The position numbers and the translations under genes were made by a program. A DNA stretch of 20,957 nt from DASUPK01 sp046732465. Its GTDB lineage: Bacteria; Actinomycetota; Thermoleophilia; Solirubrobacterales; 70-9. How positions within the stretch are numbered: position 1 is the stretch's first letter; each line of letters starts with the position of its first letter. The stretch spans positions 1 through 20,957 of the forward strand of contig JBKPND010000111.1 in NCBI GenBank assembly GCA_046732465.1, written 5' to 3'. Positions 8,255-15,792 of this stretch are shown here, one piece after another. The notes below the pieces were generated by a model that saw only the letters and a program-made list of their open reading frames with translations, had not been told where the DNA came from and did no database searches.

Positions 8255-8808
8255 GGCGCCACCACCTTCTCGCAGCCGTAGACGCCGTCCTCGACCCGAT
8301 CCACATAGACGGTGTCGTCGCCCGTCCCGCACTCGATCTCGTCGGGCTGGCCGTTCCGGGCGTTGAGCACGTCGTTGCCGGGAGACCCCTGCTCGACGCC
8401 ATCGACCATGTTGAGCTGGTTGAAGCCGGGGCCGCCGGCGATCCTGTCGTTCCCCTTACCGCCGGAGAGGACGTCGGCCCCCCGACCGCCGCGGAGCCTG
8501 TCCTTGCCCTTGCCGCCGAGCAGCGTGTCGTTGCCTTTCCCGCCCTTGAGGCGGTCGCGGCCCTTCCTGCCCTTGATCAGGTCGTCGCCTCCGCGGCCAA
8601 GGATGCGATCGCGGTGGTTCGTCCCCTTGAGCACCTCCCCCTTCTTGGTCCCAGTGATGGTCTTGGCCGCGACCAGGCTGCCCGCGCCGAGCGCGAAGGC
8701 GAGCAGCACACAGAGCGCGATCCAGAGGGCGGCGGGTCTATCAGCCGACCGGGACCCGCCCGGGTGTCTGGCCTGGCCCCTCAAACCGAGGCGAATATAT
8801 CTCCGCAC
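8251..8808 (-). CDS. RTX-like repeat protein with N-terminal membrane helix
   Basis: 185 residues. A hydrophobic helix at about 28-48 acts as signal or anchor. Seven nonapeptide repeats of GGxGxDxLx type follow (about 62-133), then a second part with GSPGNDVLN, ECGTGDDTVYVD and a final CEKV. RTX repeats bind calcium in a beta roll and mark extracellular proteins. Here many variable positions are Lys or Arg. First gene of the coupled unit with two exported phosphoesterases (4-nt overlap downstream). The GTG at 8808 is uncertain: TATATT lies inside the first codons, and a TTG at 8784, 9 nt after it, could be the true leaderless start. A role as surface partner of the enzymes is inferred from the operon only. 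Confidence 0.75.
   Translation of the reverse strand: MRRYIRLGLRGQARHPGGSRSADRPAALWIALCVLLAFALGAGSLVAAKTITGTKKGEVLKGTNHRDRILGRGGDDLIKGRKGRDRLKGGKGNDTLLGGKGKDRLRGGRGADVLSGGKGNDRIAGGPGFNQLNMVDGVEQGSPGNDVLNARNGQPDEIECGTGDDTVYVDRVEDGVYGCEKVVAP
8410..8625 (-). repeat. RTX nonapeptide coding repeats
   Basis: Seven to eight 27-nt units encode GGxGxDxLx-like nonapeptides. Five central copies are close at both DNA and protein level (GGKGND, GGKGKD, GGRGAD, GGKGND and relatives). Confidence 0.8.
8794..8799 (-). promoter_or_regulatory. candidate -10 (TATATT) of the RTX/phosphoesterase unit
   Basis: TATATT on the minus strand lies inside the first codons of the GTG-started frame and 9 nt before an in-frame TTG at 8784. 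It is the only AT-rich hexamer near the head of the operon. If it is the -10, the protein starts at TTG. No -35 is recognisable. Confidence 0.3.
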
Positions 8809-8848
8809 CGGCGTCGGCGCGCCACCTACTTGTGAACGCTGTGAGAAG

Positions 8849-8865
8849 GCCGGCTCGGCGCCGGC
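8849..8865 (-). terminator. weak hairpin after asd
   Basis: GCCGGC (8849-8854) pairs with GCCGGC (8860-8865) around a 5-nt loop, directly after the asd stop. On the minus strand it is followed by CTTCTC rather than a U-run, so termination would be weak or factor-dependent. Confidence 0.35.
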
Positions 8866-9924
8866 TCAGCTCAGGCTCGCCCCGGCGGGGACCCTCACCA
8901 GGTTCCGCTGGTGGAGCAGCTCGGCGACCTGGACGGCGTTGAGAGCCGCGCCCTTGCGGAGGTTGTCGCCGACCACCCAGAGATTGAGACAGCGCTCGTG
9001 CGAGGGGTCGCGGCGGATCCGCCCGACCAGCACCTCATCGCGGCCCGCCGCGGCGATCGCCAACGGGTAGATGCCGTCGCTCGGGTCGTCGAGGACGACC
9101 AGGCCCGGCGCATCCGAGAGCAGGTCGCGGCACTCCTCCGGCGAGAGGTCACGCTCGGTCTGCACGTTCACCGACTCCGAGTGGCCGGTGACCACGGGCA
9201 CCCGGACGCATGTCGACGAGATGCCCACGGCCTCGGAGAGGCCCAGGATCTTGCGCGTCTCGGCCATCACCTTCCGCTCCTCGGTCGTGTAGTCGTCGCC
9301 GTCCTTGAAGTTCTCGACCTGCGGAATGACGTTGAAGGCGACCTGGTGCGGATAGACGCTCGGGGCCTCGATCTCCTTGCCCTCAAGCACGGCCGCGGCC
9401 TGCTCGCGGAGCTCCTTGATCGCGAGGCGGCCGGATCCCGAGACCGACTGGTAGGTGGAGACGATCAGCCGCTCGATCCCCGCCGCGTCGAGGATCGGCT
9501 TGAGCGCCACCATCAGCTCCATCGTCGTGCAGTTCGGGTTGGCCACCAGGCCGTTGTGGGCGGCGACCGCGTCGTCGTTCACCTGCGCGACGACCAGGGG
9601 GACGTCCTCGTGCATGCGCCAGTAGCTCGTGTTGTCGACCACCACGGCGCCGGCCTCGATCCACTTGGGCGCCCACTCGGCGCTCACCTTGCCGCCCGCG
9701 GAGGAGAGGATCAGGTCGAGATCCTGGATCGAGTCATCGGTGAGCTCCTGGACCTCGAGCTCGGAGCCGGCGAAGCTCACCTTGCTGCCCGCCGAGCGCG
9801 CCGAGGCGAGCGGCCGCAGCTCGGCGACCGGGAACTTCCGCTCCGCGACCACCTCGAGGAGCGTCGAGCCGACGGCGCCGGTGGCGCCGACCACTCCGAC
9901 TCTGTATGCGCCGTTCGCGGCCAT
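8866..9924 (-). CDS. asd: aspartate-semialdehyde dehydrogenase
   Basis: 352 residues, normal for the family. It reduces aspartyl phosphate to aspartate semialdehyde with NADPH, the second step towards lysine, diaminopimelate, threonine and methionine. The nucleotide-binding motif GATGAVG is at 13-19. The catalytic Cys132 lies in NPNCTTM, the general-base His248 in TGHSE, and the conserved YQSVSGSG at 158-165. The ATG at 9924 is chosen over a TTG at 9930. It has no Shine-Dalgarno sequence but a TAGTCT hexamer 6 nt upstream, so asd may have its own promoter in the 25-nt gap after lysC. The lysC-asd pair is a standard arrangement that supports both calls. Confidence 0.96.
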   Translation of the reverse strand: MAANGAYRVGVVGATGAVGSTLLEVVAERKFPVAELRPLASARSAGSKVSFAGSELEVQELTDDSIQDLDLILSSAGGKVSAEWAPKWIEAGAVVVDNTSYWRMHEDVPLVVAQVNDDAVAAHNGLVANPNCTTMELMVALKPILDAAGIERLIVSTYQSVSGSGRLAIKELREQAAAVLEGKEIEAPSVYPHQVAFNVIPQVENFKDGDDYTTEERKVMAETRKILGLSEAVGISSTCVRVPVVTGHSESVNVQTERDLSPEECRDLLSDAPGLVVLDDPSDGIYPLAIAAAGRDEVLVGRIRRDPSHERCLNLWVVGDNLRKGAALNAVQVAELLHQRNLVRVPAGASLS

Positions 9925-9930
9925 GCCCAA

Positions 9931-9936
9931 AGACTA
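9931..9936 (-). promoter_or_regulatory. candidate -10 (TAGTCT) for asd
   Basis: The hexamer lies 6 nt before the asd ATG, between lysC and asd, with no Shine-Dalgarno sequence. It would allow a separate leaderless asd transcript besides lysC read-through. Confidence 0.4.
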
Positions 9937-9949
9937 CGGAGTGGGCGGG

Positions 9950-10480
9950 TTAGGACGGCACCGTCGGGTGGTGCTGCTCCCCGGTCGGGTCCTCCTCCTG
10001 GATCGCTCCCTCCCCGAGCTCGAAGGCCGAGTGGAGGGCCTTGACCGCCTCGGGGACCTGATCGGCGCGGATCACGCAGGAGATCTTGATCGGCGAGGTC
10101 GAGATCATCTCGATGTTGATCCGGTTCTCGCCGAGGACCCGGAAGACCTTGGCGGCGACGCCGGGGTGGCTGCGCATCCCGGCGCCGACGATGGAGACCT
10201 TGCCCATCGCCTCGTCCTCCTCGATGCCGATCTCGGAGTCCTCGATCCGGATCACCTCGACCGCCCGCTCCAGGTCCTCCGTCTCCACCGTGAAGGAGAG
10301 GTCGGCGCCGCCGTCGTGGGAGACCGGCTCGTTCTGGATGATCATGTCGACGTTGATGTTGGCTTCGGCGAGCGCGCCGAAGATCCGGCCGGCGACGCCG
10401 GGCTCATCGGGCACGCCGGTGAGCGTGACACGCGCCTCGCCTGTCGAGTGGGTGACTGCTGTTACCGAGGGCTGTTCCAT
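9950..10480 (-). CDS. lysC: possible aspartate kinase beta subunit (internal start)
   Basis: Within lysC, the ATG at 10480 (Met254) is preceded by GCAGGAGACC, a plausible ribosome binding site. It opens a 176-residue product made of the two ACT domains. In Bacillus subtilis LysC and Corynebacterium glutamicum LysC an in-frame internal start at this position makes the beta subunit of an alpha2beta2 enzyme. Position and length match that pattern. It is not proven by sequence alone. Confidence 0.55.
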   Translation of the reverse strand: MEQPSVTAVTHSTGEARVTLTGVPDEPGVAGRIFGALAEANINVDMIIQNEPVSHDGGADLSFTVETEDLERAVEVIRIEDSEIGIEEDEAMGKVSIVGAGMRSHPGVAAKVFRVLGENRINIEMISTSPIKISCVIRADQVPEAVKALHSAFELGEGAIQEEDPTGEQHHPTVPS

Positions 10481-11239
10481 GGTCTCCTGCTCCGAGACGA
10501 CGAGGGTACCTGGGGCCTCATCCGCGGAGCTTCGGCAGTGGATGCGGACGCCGTGGTTGCGGCCGTACTCGACCGCGCGCAGCTGCAGCACCCTGGCGCC
10601 CGAGGACGCCATCTCCAGCATCTCCTCGTATGAAACCACCGGCAGCTTGCGGGCGTCCGGGACGATCCGCGGATCCGCCGTGAAGACGCCGGCGACGTCG
10701 GTGTAGATCTCGCAGACCTCGCCGCCCAGAGCCGCCGCCAGCGCGACCGCCGTGGTGTCCGAACCCCCGCGGCCAAGCGTGGTGACGTCGCGGCTCTCCG
10801 TGGAGACCCCCTGGAAGCCGGCGACCAGCACGATCGAGTCCTCCTCCAGCGCCGAGCGGATGCGGTCGGCGCGCACGTCGATGATCCGGGCCTTGGTGTG
10901 GGAGGAGTCCGTGACGATCCCCGCCTGTGAGCCGGTCAGCGAGATCGCCCGGTGGCCGAGGTCGTTGATCGCCATCGCGCAGAGCGCGCAGGACTCACGC
11001 TCGCCGATCGAGAGCAGCATGTCCATCTCGCGGGGGTCGGGGCGAGGCGAGATCTCGCGCGCCGCCTCGAGCAGCCGGTCGGTGGTCTTCCCCCGCGCCG
11101 AGAGCACGGCCACCACCTGGTGGCCCTGCTCGCGCGCCGCGACGATCCGCCTGGCGGCGCGCTTGAGCTCCTCGGTGCCGGCCACCGAGGTGCCGCCGAA
11201 CTTCATCACCACGATGCCGTCCGTTCGGGTCGCGTTCAT
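9950..11239 (-). CDS. lysC: aspartate kinase
   Basis: 429 residues. It phosphorylates aspartate, the first and usually feedback-controlled step of the aspartate family. The N-terminal kinase domain has KFGGTS (13-18), a conserved LSARGKTTD (46-54) and TLGRGGSDTTAVALA (154-168). Two C-terminal ACT domains (about 265-335 and 345-412) carry the regulatory site, including EMISTSPIKIS. The ATG at 11239 gives the usual short N-terminus before MKFGG; the frame stays open much further, but that part is antisense to the ABC gene. TATCCT lies 8 nt upstream and there is no Shine-Dalgarno sequence. An internal Met254 with its own GGAG may start a separate beta subunit. Pairs with asd downstream. Confidence 0.96.
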   Translation of the reverse strand: MNATRTDGIVVMKFGGTSVAGTEELKRAARRIVAAREQGHQVVAVLSARGKTTDRLLEAAREISPRPDPREMDMLLSIGERESCALCAMAINDLGHRAISLTGSQAGIVTDSSHTKARIIDVRADRIRSALEEDSIVLVAGFQGVSTESRDVTTLGRGGSDTTAVALAAALGGEVCEIYTDVAGVFTADPRIVPDARKLPVVSYEEMLEMASSGARVLQLRAVEYGRNHGVRIHCRSSADEAPGTLVVSEQETMEQPSVTAVTHSTGEARVTLTGVPDEPGVAGRIFGALAEANINVDMIIQNEPVSHDGGADLSFTVETEDLERAVEVIRIEDSEIGIEEDEAMGKVSIVGAGMRSHPGVAAKVFRVLGENRINIEMISTSPIKISCVIRADQVPEAVKALHSAFELGEGAIQEEDPTGEQHHPTVPS

Positions 11240-11247
11240 GGCGGGTG

Positions 11248-11253
11248 AGGATA
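11248..11253 (-). promoter_or_regulatory. candidate -10 (TATCCT) for lysC
   Basis: TATCCT stands 8 nt before the lysC ATG with no Shine-Dalgarno sequence. The same hexamer and spacing recur before the DUF6458 gene (16390). Confidence 0.5.
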
Positions 11254-11290
11254 GGTCAGCTTTAAGCGCGGGCATAAGGCTCAGGGCTGA

Positions 11291-12211
11291 ATGCCTGACC
11301 CGGCGATCACCGTCCGCGGCCTGAAGAAGAGCTACGGCCAGAACGATGCCGTCAGGGGGATCGACTTCGAGGTTGCGCCCGGCGAGGTCTTCGGCTTCCT
11401 CGGCCCCAACGGGGCAGGCAAGACGACCACCATCGAGATCCTCGAGGGCTACCGGGAGCGGACGGCCGGCGACGTCTCCGTCCTCGGCCTCGACCCCGAC
11501 CATCCCACGCCCGAGTGGCGCGCCCGGATCGGCCTGGTCCTGCAGGAGTGCGAGCTCAATCCGCTGCTCACCGTCGGAGAGACGATGCATCTGTACGCGA
11601 GCTTCTTCCCCGATGCCCGCCCCGTAGATGAGACGCTCGATCTCGTCGGCCTCACCGAGAAGCGCGGGGCGCGGGTCGGGTCGCTCTCGGGCGGGCAGCA
11701 GCGCCGGCTCGACGTCGGCGTCGGGATCATCGGGAACCCGGAGCTGCTCTTCCTCGACGAGCCGACCACCGGCTTCGACCCATCGGCCAGGCGGGGCGCC
11801 TGGAACATGATCGAGGGTCTCAAGGAGCTCGGCACCACGATCGTGCTCACCACCCACTACATGGAGGAGGCCCAGCACCTCGCCGACCGCGTGGTGATCA
11901 TGCGCGAGGGCGGGATCGTCGCCGAGGGGCCGCCCGAGACGCTCGGCGAGCAGCTCGGGCGCGAGACGATGATCCGGTACCGGACCTACGACGGGGTCGC
12001 CGACCGGGTCTCCGCGGCGATCGGCCGGCGGGCCGTCATCTCGGGCAATCAGGCGACCATCGCCAGCACCGATGCACAGCGCGACCTCTACCGGCTGCTC
12101 GAGTGGGCGGAGGGCGAGGGGATCACGTTGCCGGACCTGGAGGTGCGGCGCCCCAGCCTGGAGGACGTCTTCCTCGAGGTCACCTCGGATTCAGAGGAGA
12201 ACGGCCGATGA
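11291..12211 (+). CDS. ABC-2 exporter ATP-binding protein
   Basis: 306 residues. Complete ABC ATPase: Walker A GPNGAGKTT (38-46), signature LSGGQQRR (132-139), Walker B LLFLDEP (152-158) and switch His189. The D-loop is variant (GFDPSARR). The C-terminal extension after about 225 is typical of DrrA/CcmA-like drug and lipid exporters. It energises the permease encoded next; the stop and the permease start overlap as ATGA. It stands divergent to lysC, about 50 nt apart. The substrate is unknown. Proximity to a PadR gene and an MMPL pump suggests export of a lipid or toxic compound. Confidence 0.93.
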   Translation: MPDPAITVRGLKKSYGQNDAVRGIDFEVAPGEVFGFLGPNGAGKTTTIEILEGYRERTAGDVSVLGLDPDHPTPEWRARIGLVLQECELNPLLTVGETMHLYASFFPDARPVDETLDLVGLTEKRGARVGSLSGGQQRRLDVGVGIIGNPELLFLDEPTTGFDPSARRGAWNMIEGLKELGTTIVLTTHYMEEAQHLADRVVIMREGGIVAEGPPETLGEQLGRETMIRYRTYDGVADRVSAAIGRRAVISGNQATIASTDAQRDLYRLLEWAEGEGITLPDLEVRRPSLEDVFLEVTSDSEENGR

Positions 12212-13002
12212 GCGACGTCGGGCTGGTTCTCGTTCAGGCGCGGTACGCCGTGCTGGCGACGCTCCGCACCCCGCGGGCGCTGCTGTTCGGCGCGCTCTTC
12301 CCGCTCATCTTCCTGCTCCTCTTCAACTCCCTGTTCACCAACGGCGGGCCGCAGACGACCACGGTGGCTGGTCACACCATCGACGTCCACGCCTATTTCA
12401 CTGCCGGCCTGATCGCCTACGCGCTCGCTCTGTCCTGCTTCAGCACGCCGCTGATGACGCTCGTCGCCGCGCGCGAGCGCGGTCAACTCAAGCGGCAGCG
12501 GGGCATGCCGCCCCCGGCGTGGACCTTCGTCGCCGCCCAGGTGCTCCGCTCTGTCGCCTTCGCCTTGGCCGTGGGCGGGATCATGATCGCGATCGGAATC
12601 ATCTTCTACGGCGTCGACCTGCCGGCCCAGACCGTTCCCGGGTTCGTCATCTGCCTCGCCCTCGGCACGGCCACGCTCTCGGCTCTGGGGATAGCCGCCA
12701 CCGCGCTCGCCAAGAACGAGGACAGCGCGCAGCCGATCGGGGCCTTCACGGTGGTGATGCTCTCCTTCGTCTCAGGCATCTTCATCCAGCTCGACACCCT
12801 CCCCGACTTCCTCCAGGAGGTGGGGCGGCTCTTCCCGCTCTATCACCTGGCCCAGGGCCTCCAGTCAACAGTGGCGATGAACCCGTCCGGGATCGGGGTC
12901 TCCGGAAGCGACGTGGCCGCATTGGTCATCTGGGGTCTGGGCGGGGTCTGGATCGCCACCCGGCGCTTCAAGTGGGAGCCGCAGGGTCGCTCGGCCGAAT
13001 AG
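12208..13002 (+). CDS. ABC-2 type permease
   Basis: 264 residues with about six membrane segments, for example ALLFGALFPLIFLLLF (24-39), one near 64-85, VLRSVAFALAVGGIMIAIGI (112-131), VICLALGTATLSALGIAATA (146-165), a fifth near 175-192, and the last near 237-250. It forms the membrane channel with the ATPase encoded just before. The ATG at 12208 overlaps the ATPase stop (ATGA), with GAGGAGA about 8 nt upstream. The frame is open further 5', but that lies within the ATPase gene. No periplasmic binding protein is encoded nearby, so the complex is an exporter. Confidence 0.9.
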   Translation: MSDVGLVLVQARYAVLATLRTPRALLFGALFPLIFLLLFNSLFTNGGPQTTTVAGHTIDVHAYFTAGLIAYALALSCFSTPLMTLVAARERGQLKRQRGMPPPAWTFVAAQVLRSVAFALAVGGIMIAIGIIFYGVDLPAQTVPGFVICLALGTATLSALGIAATALAKNEDSAQPIGAFTVVMLSFVSGIFIQLDTLPDFLQEVGRLFPLYHLAQGLQSTVAMNPSGIGVSGSDVAALVIWGLGGVWIATRRFKWEPQGRSAE

Positions 13003-13005
13003 ACG

Positions 13006-13021
13006 TGTGACCCAAGTCACG
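13006..13021. promoter_or_regulatory. CRP-like palindrome TGTGA-N6-TCACG
   Basis: TGTGA (13006-13010) and TCACG (13017-13021) with a 6-nt spacer match the CRP/FNR-family consensus TGTGA-N6-TCACA at nine of ten half-site positions. It sits just after the ABC permease stop and about 40 nt before the padR start, the usual place for an activator site. Confidence 0.55.
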
Positions 13022-13027
13022 TTCACG

Positions 13028-13048
13028 GATATATCGGCCTGATATATC
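13028..13048. promoter_or_regulatory. twin GATATATC element upstream of padR
   Basis: Two copies of the self-complementary octamer GATATATC (13028-13035 and 13041-13048) are separated by GGCCT, forming an inverted repeat. The second copy probably includes the -10 (TATATC), 9 nt before the GTG of padR. PadR proteins usually repress their own promoter through inverted AT-rich repeats, so this is the likely autoregulatory operator. Confidence 0.55.
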
Positions 13049-13057
13049 TGTGTCTCA

Positions 13058-13642
13058 GTGGAACTGAGCGCAACAGCCAAGGTGATCCTCGGGATGCTCG
13101 CCGCCCGCCCCCGGTCCGGCTATGAGATCAAGCAGCTGGTCGACAGCTCCGCCCGCTTCTTCTGGGCCGCGAGCTACGGGCAGATCTACCCCGAGCTGAA
13201 GAGGCTCGAGAACGCGGGTCTGATCGCCGGCGACGACTCCTCCCAGGGCGCCCGCCAGCGCACCACCTTCAAGCTCACCGCCAAGGGAAGGCGCGCGGCG
13301 CGCGAGTGGATCGGCCGGCCGCCCGAGGTCCTCGAGATCCGGGACGAGGGCCTGCTGATGCTCTTCTTCGCCGGCTCGATCGAGCCGCAGCGGGCCGCGG
13401 AGATCGCCCGGGAGCGCGCGGCGACCTCGCGGGCGAAGGCTGCGGAGCTCCGTGCCATCGCGGCTCAGGTCGACGAACACGGAACGCCCGAAGGGGCCGA
13501 CGCGCAGCCGGATGCCGGCTCCCTGACGGTGCTCCGTTACGGAATCGAGATGAGCGAATGGACGGCGGAGTGGTTCGAGCGCGCCGCCGAAGACTTGGAG
13601 AAAGCGACCGCCGGCGGCAGCGTTGCCGTGGCAAGGGGGTAG
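13058..13642 (+). CDS. PadR-family transcriptional regulator
   Basis: 194 residues. The N-terminal winged helix (about 1-85) has the family landmarks LGMLAARPRSGYEIKQ, YGQIYPELKRLENAGLI and FKLTAKGR. The longer C-terminal part (about 90-185) is helical, with an Arg/Ala-rich coiled segment (RAAEIARERAATSRAKAAEL), as in the Vir_act_alpha_C dimerisation domain. PadR proteins mostly repress efflux or detoxification genes and release DNA on binding a small aromatic or drug-like ligand. The GTG start has no clear Shine-Dalgarno sequence. The gene ends 3 nt before the MMPL transporter, so both form one transcript, which makes this transporter its natural target. Confidence 0.93.
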   Translation: MELSATAKVILGMLAARPRSGYEIKQLVDSSARFFWAASYGQIYPELKRLENAGLIAGDDSSQGARQRTTFKLTAKGRRAAREWIGRPPEVLEIRDEGLLMLFFAGSIEPQRAAEIARERAATSRAKAAELRAIAAQVDEHGTPEGADAQPDAGSLTVLRYGIEMSEWTAEWFERAAEDLEKATAGGSVAVARG

Positions 13643-13645
13643 GAG

Positions 13646-15781
13646 ATGTTCAACTCACTCGCATCGCTCGCACAGCGCCACGGCAAGCGCACGGTGATCT
13701 TCGCCGCGGTGTTCTTCGTCGTCGCCGGCGCCCTCGGTGGCGGCGTCGCCAGCAAGCTCGCGCCGTACGGCGACGATGACCCGGCCACGGAGAGCGTCAA
13801 GGCGGCCGACCGACTGGAGGCGGACGGCTACCGCGACCCGAGCGTGATCGTGCTGTTCCAGAACACCTCGCCGACCTCGCAGGACGGGCGACAGCAGATC
13901 CAGCAGGTCGAGGGACAGCTCCGGGCGGACCCCGACGTCGCCCGGGTGAGCGGCTACCTCGACACCCGGAGTCCCGATTTCCTCTCGCGTGACGGGGACT
14001 CCACCTACCTCGCGGTCAGCCTGAAGCCGACCGACGACAAGGAGCAGCAGGACGCGGCCAAGCAGATCGCCGATGACCTCTCCGGTCAGCCGAACGTGCA
14101 GGTCGGGGGCATCGCGCTCGCGCAGGAGCAGGTCAACAAGCAGGTCGAGAAGGACCTGCGCACGGCCGAGATGCTCGCCTTCCCGATCCTCTTCCTGCTC
14201 TCCCTGCTCTTCTTCCGGAGCGCGGTCGCGGCCCTGCTGCCGTTGATGATCGGCGGCCTGGCGATCGTCGGCACCTTCCTGCTGCTGCGGGTGGCGAATG
14301 AGTTCGTGGACGTCTCCATCTTCGCCCTCAATCTGACCACCGGCCTCGGGCTGGGACTGGCGATCGACTACAGCCTGTTCGTCGTCTCCCGCTACCGGGA
14401 GGAGATGGCGAGGTTCGGGCCGGGTGCCGACGCGATGCGGCGGACGATGAACACCGCCGGCCGCACCGTGCTGTTCTCCTCGATCACCGTCGCCGTGGCG
14501 CTCGCCTCCCTGATGGTGTTCCCGCAGCGCTTCCTCTACTCGATGGGCCTGGGAGGCATGCTGGTCGCCCTCCTCGCCGCCTTCATCGCGCTGACCGTGC
14601 TGCCCGCGGTGCTCGCGCTGCTCGGACACCGTGTGAACGCCTGGGCGCCGGCCTTCCTGCAGCGGCGCGCCGAGCGGGACGCCACCTCCACCGAGTCCGG
14701 CTTCTGGTACCGGCTCTCGCGCTTCGTGATGCGCCGGCCGATCGGGATCGCAACGGTGACCGCCGCCATCCTGATCGTCCTCGGGATCCCCTTCTGGTCG
14801 CTCAAGTTCACCTCGGTCGACGCCCAGGTGCTGCCCGACAGCGCCAGCGCCAGACAGGTCGACGACGTGATGCGGGCGCAATTCCCGCCCTTCCATGACA
14901 CGCCGAACCTGCTCCTGGTGGAGAACGCGACGCCGGCGGCTCTGCGGACGATCGACCGCGAGGTCTCGCAGGTGCAGGGAATCGCCGAGGTCGGGCCGCC
15001 GCAGCAGCTGGCGAACGGCGACGCCGTGATCCAGGCGTACTCCAAGGACTCCTACATGTCGGATACGAGCCGCAACGCGGCCAAGGAGATCCGCGATTTG
15101 CCCGTTCCGGCCGGCTCGGAGCTGCTCGTCGGCGGGGCCGCGGCCCACTTCGTCGATCTCCAGGACAGCCTCAAGTCGCATGCGCCGATCGCCCTGGCGA
15201 TCGTGATCGTCGCGACCCTGATCGTGCTCTTCCTGATGACAGGATCGGTGGTGCTGCCCGTCAAGCAGCTGGTGATGAACGCGCTCAACCTGAGCGCGGT
15301 CTTCGGGATCCTGGTGTTCATCTTCCAGGACGGCCGCCTCGAAGGACTGCTCGACTACCAGAGCCAGGGCGCGCTCGAGCAGACGATGCCGATCCTCCTG
15401 TTCGCCGTCGTCTTCGGGCTGTCGACCGACTACGGGGTCTTCCTGCTCTCCCGGATCAAGGAGGCGCATGACTCGGGGATTCCCAACTCGGAGGCGGTCG
15501 CAGTGGGCCTCGAGCGGACCGGACGGATCGTGACCGCGGCCGCGCTGCTGTTCGCGATCGCGATCGGCGCCTTCGCGACCTCGCAGATCATCTTCATCAA
15601 GGAGAACGGCATCGGGACGGCGCTGGCTGTGCTGATCGACGCCAGCCTGATCCGCGCCCTGCTGGTCCCCTCGTTGATGGAGCTGCTCGGCGACTGGAAC
15701 TGGTGGGCACCGAAGCCGCTGCGCCGTCTGCACGAGCGGTTCGGGCTCAGCGACACGAGTCCCGAGCCAGTCGCCGGATGA
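13646..15781 (+). CDS. MMPL/RND-type membrane transporter
   Basis: 711 residues. The usual MMPL layout: one N-terminal helix (about 16-36), an external domain, five helices (about 175-330), then a second helix-plus-external-domain-plus-helices half (about 365-690). Conserved Asp-Tyr pairs in the middle of each bundle, AIDYSLFVVSRYRE (Asp241) and STDYGVFLLSRIKE (Asp595), are the proton relay of MmpL3-like proteins. It probably moves lipids or hydrophobic compounds out of the membrane using the proton gradient. The start follows the padR stop by 3 nt, with GGGGG/AGGAG just upstream. The substrate is unknown. Confidence 0.93.
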   Translation: MFNSLASLAQRHGKRTVIFAAVFFVVAGALGGGVASKLAPYGDDDPATESVKAADRLEADGYRDPSVIVLFQNTSPTSQDGRQQIQQVEGQLRADPDVARVSGYLDTRSPDFLSRDGDSTYLAVSLKPTDDKEQQDAAKQIADDLSGQPNVQVGGIALAQEQVNKQVEKDLRTAEMLAFPILFLLSLLFFRSAVAALLPLMIGGLAIVGTFLLLRVANEFVDVSIFALNLTTGLGLGLAIDYSLFVVSRYREEMARFGPGADAMRRTMNTAGRTVLFSSITVAVALASLMVFPQRFLYSMGLGGMLVALLAAFIALTVLPAVLALLGHRVNAWAPAFLQRRAERDATSTESGFWYRLSRFVMRRPIGIATVTAAILIVLGIPFWSLKFTSVDAQVLPDSASARQVDDVMRAQFPPFHDTPNLLLVENATPAALRTIDREVSQVQGIAEVGPPQQLANGDAVIQAYSKDSYMSDTSRNAAKEIRDLPVPAGSELLVGGAAAHFVDLQDSLKSHAPIALAIVIVATLIVLFLMTGSVVLPVKQLVMNALNLSAVFGILVFIFQDGRLEGLLDYQSQGALEQTMPILLFAVVFGLSTDYGVFLLSRIKEAHDSGIPNSEAVAVGLERTGRIVTAAALLFAIAIGAFATSQIIFIKENGIGTALAVLIDASLIRALLVPSLMELLGDWNWWAPKPLRRLHERFGLSDTSPEPVAG

Positions 15782-15792
15782 AAGGACAAACC

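Noticed and set aside
8911..10044. 377-codon open frame on the plus strand over asd
   Set aside because: Shadow of asd with Arg/His/Asp-rich composition and no family motif.
11240..11878. 213-codon upstream extension of the lysC frame
   Set aside because: It is antisense to the ABC ATPase gene, and aspartate kinases begin a few residues before KFGGTS.
13655..15733. 692-codon open frame antisense to the MMPL gene
   Set aside because: Typical GC-rich shadow frame; the translation is Arg/His/Glu/Gln-rich low-complexity sequence, whereas the plus strand has a complete MMPL protein.
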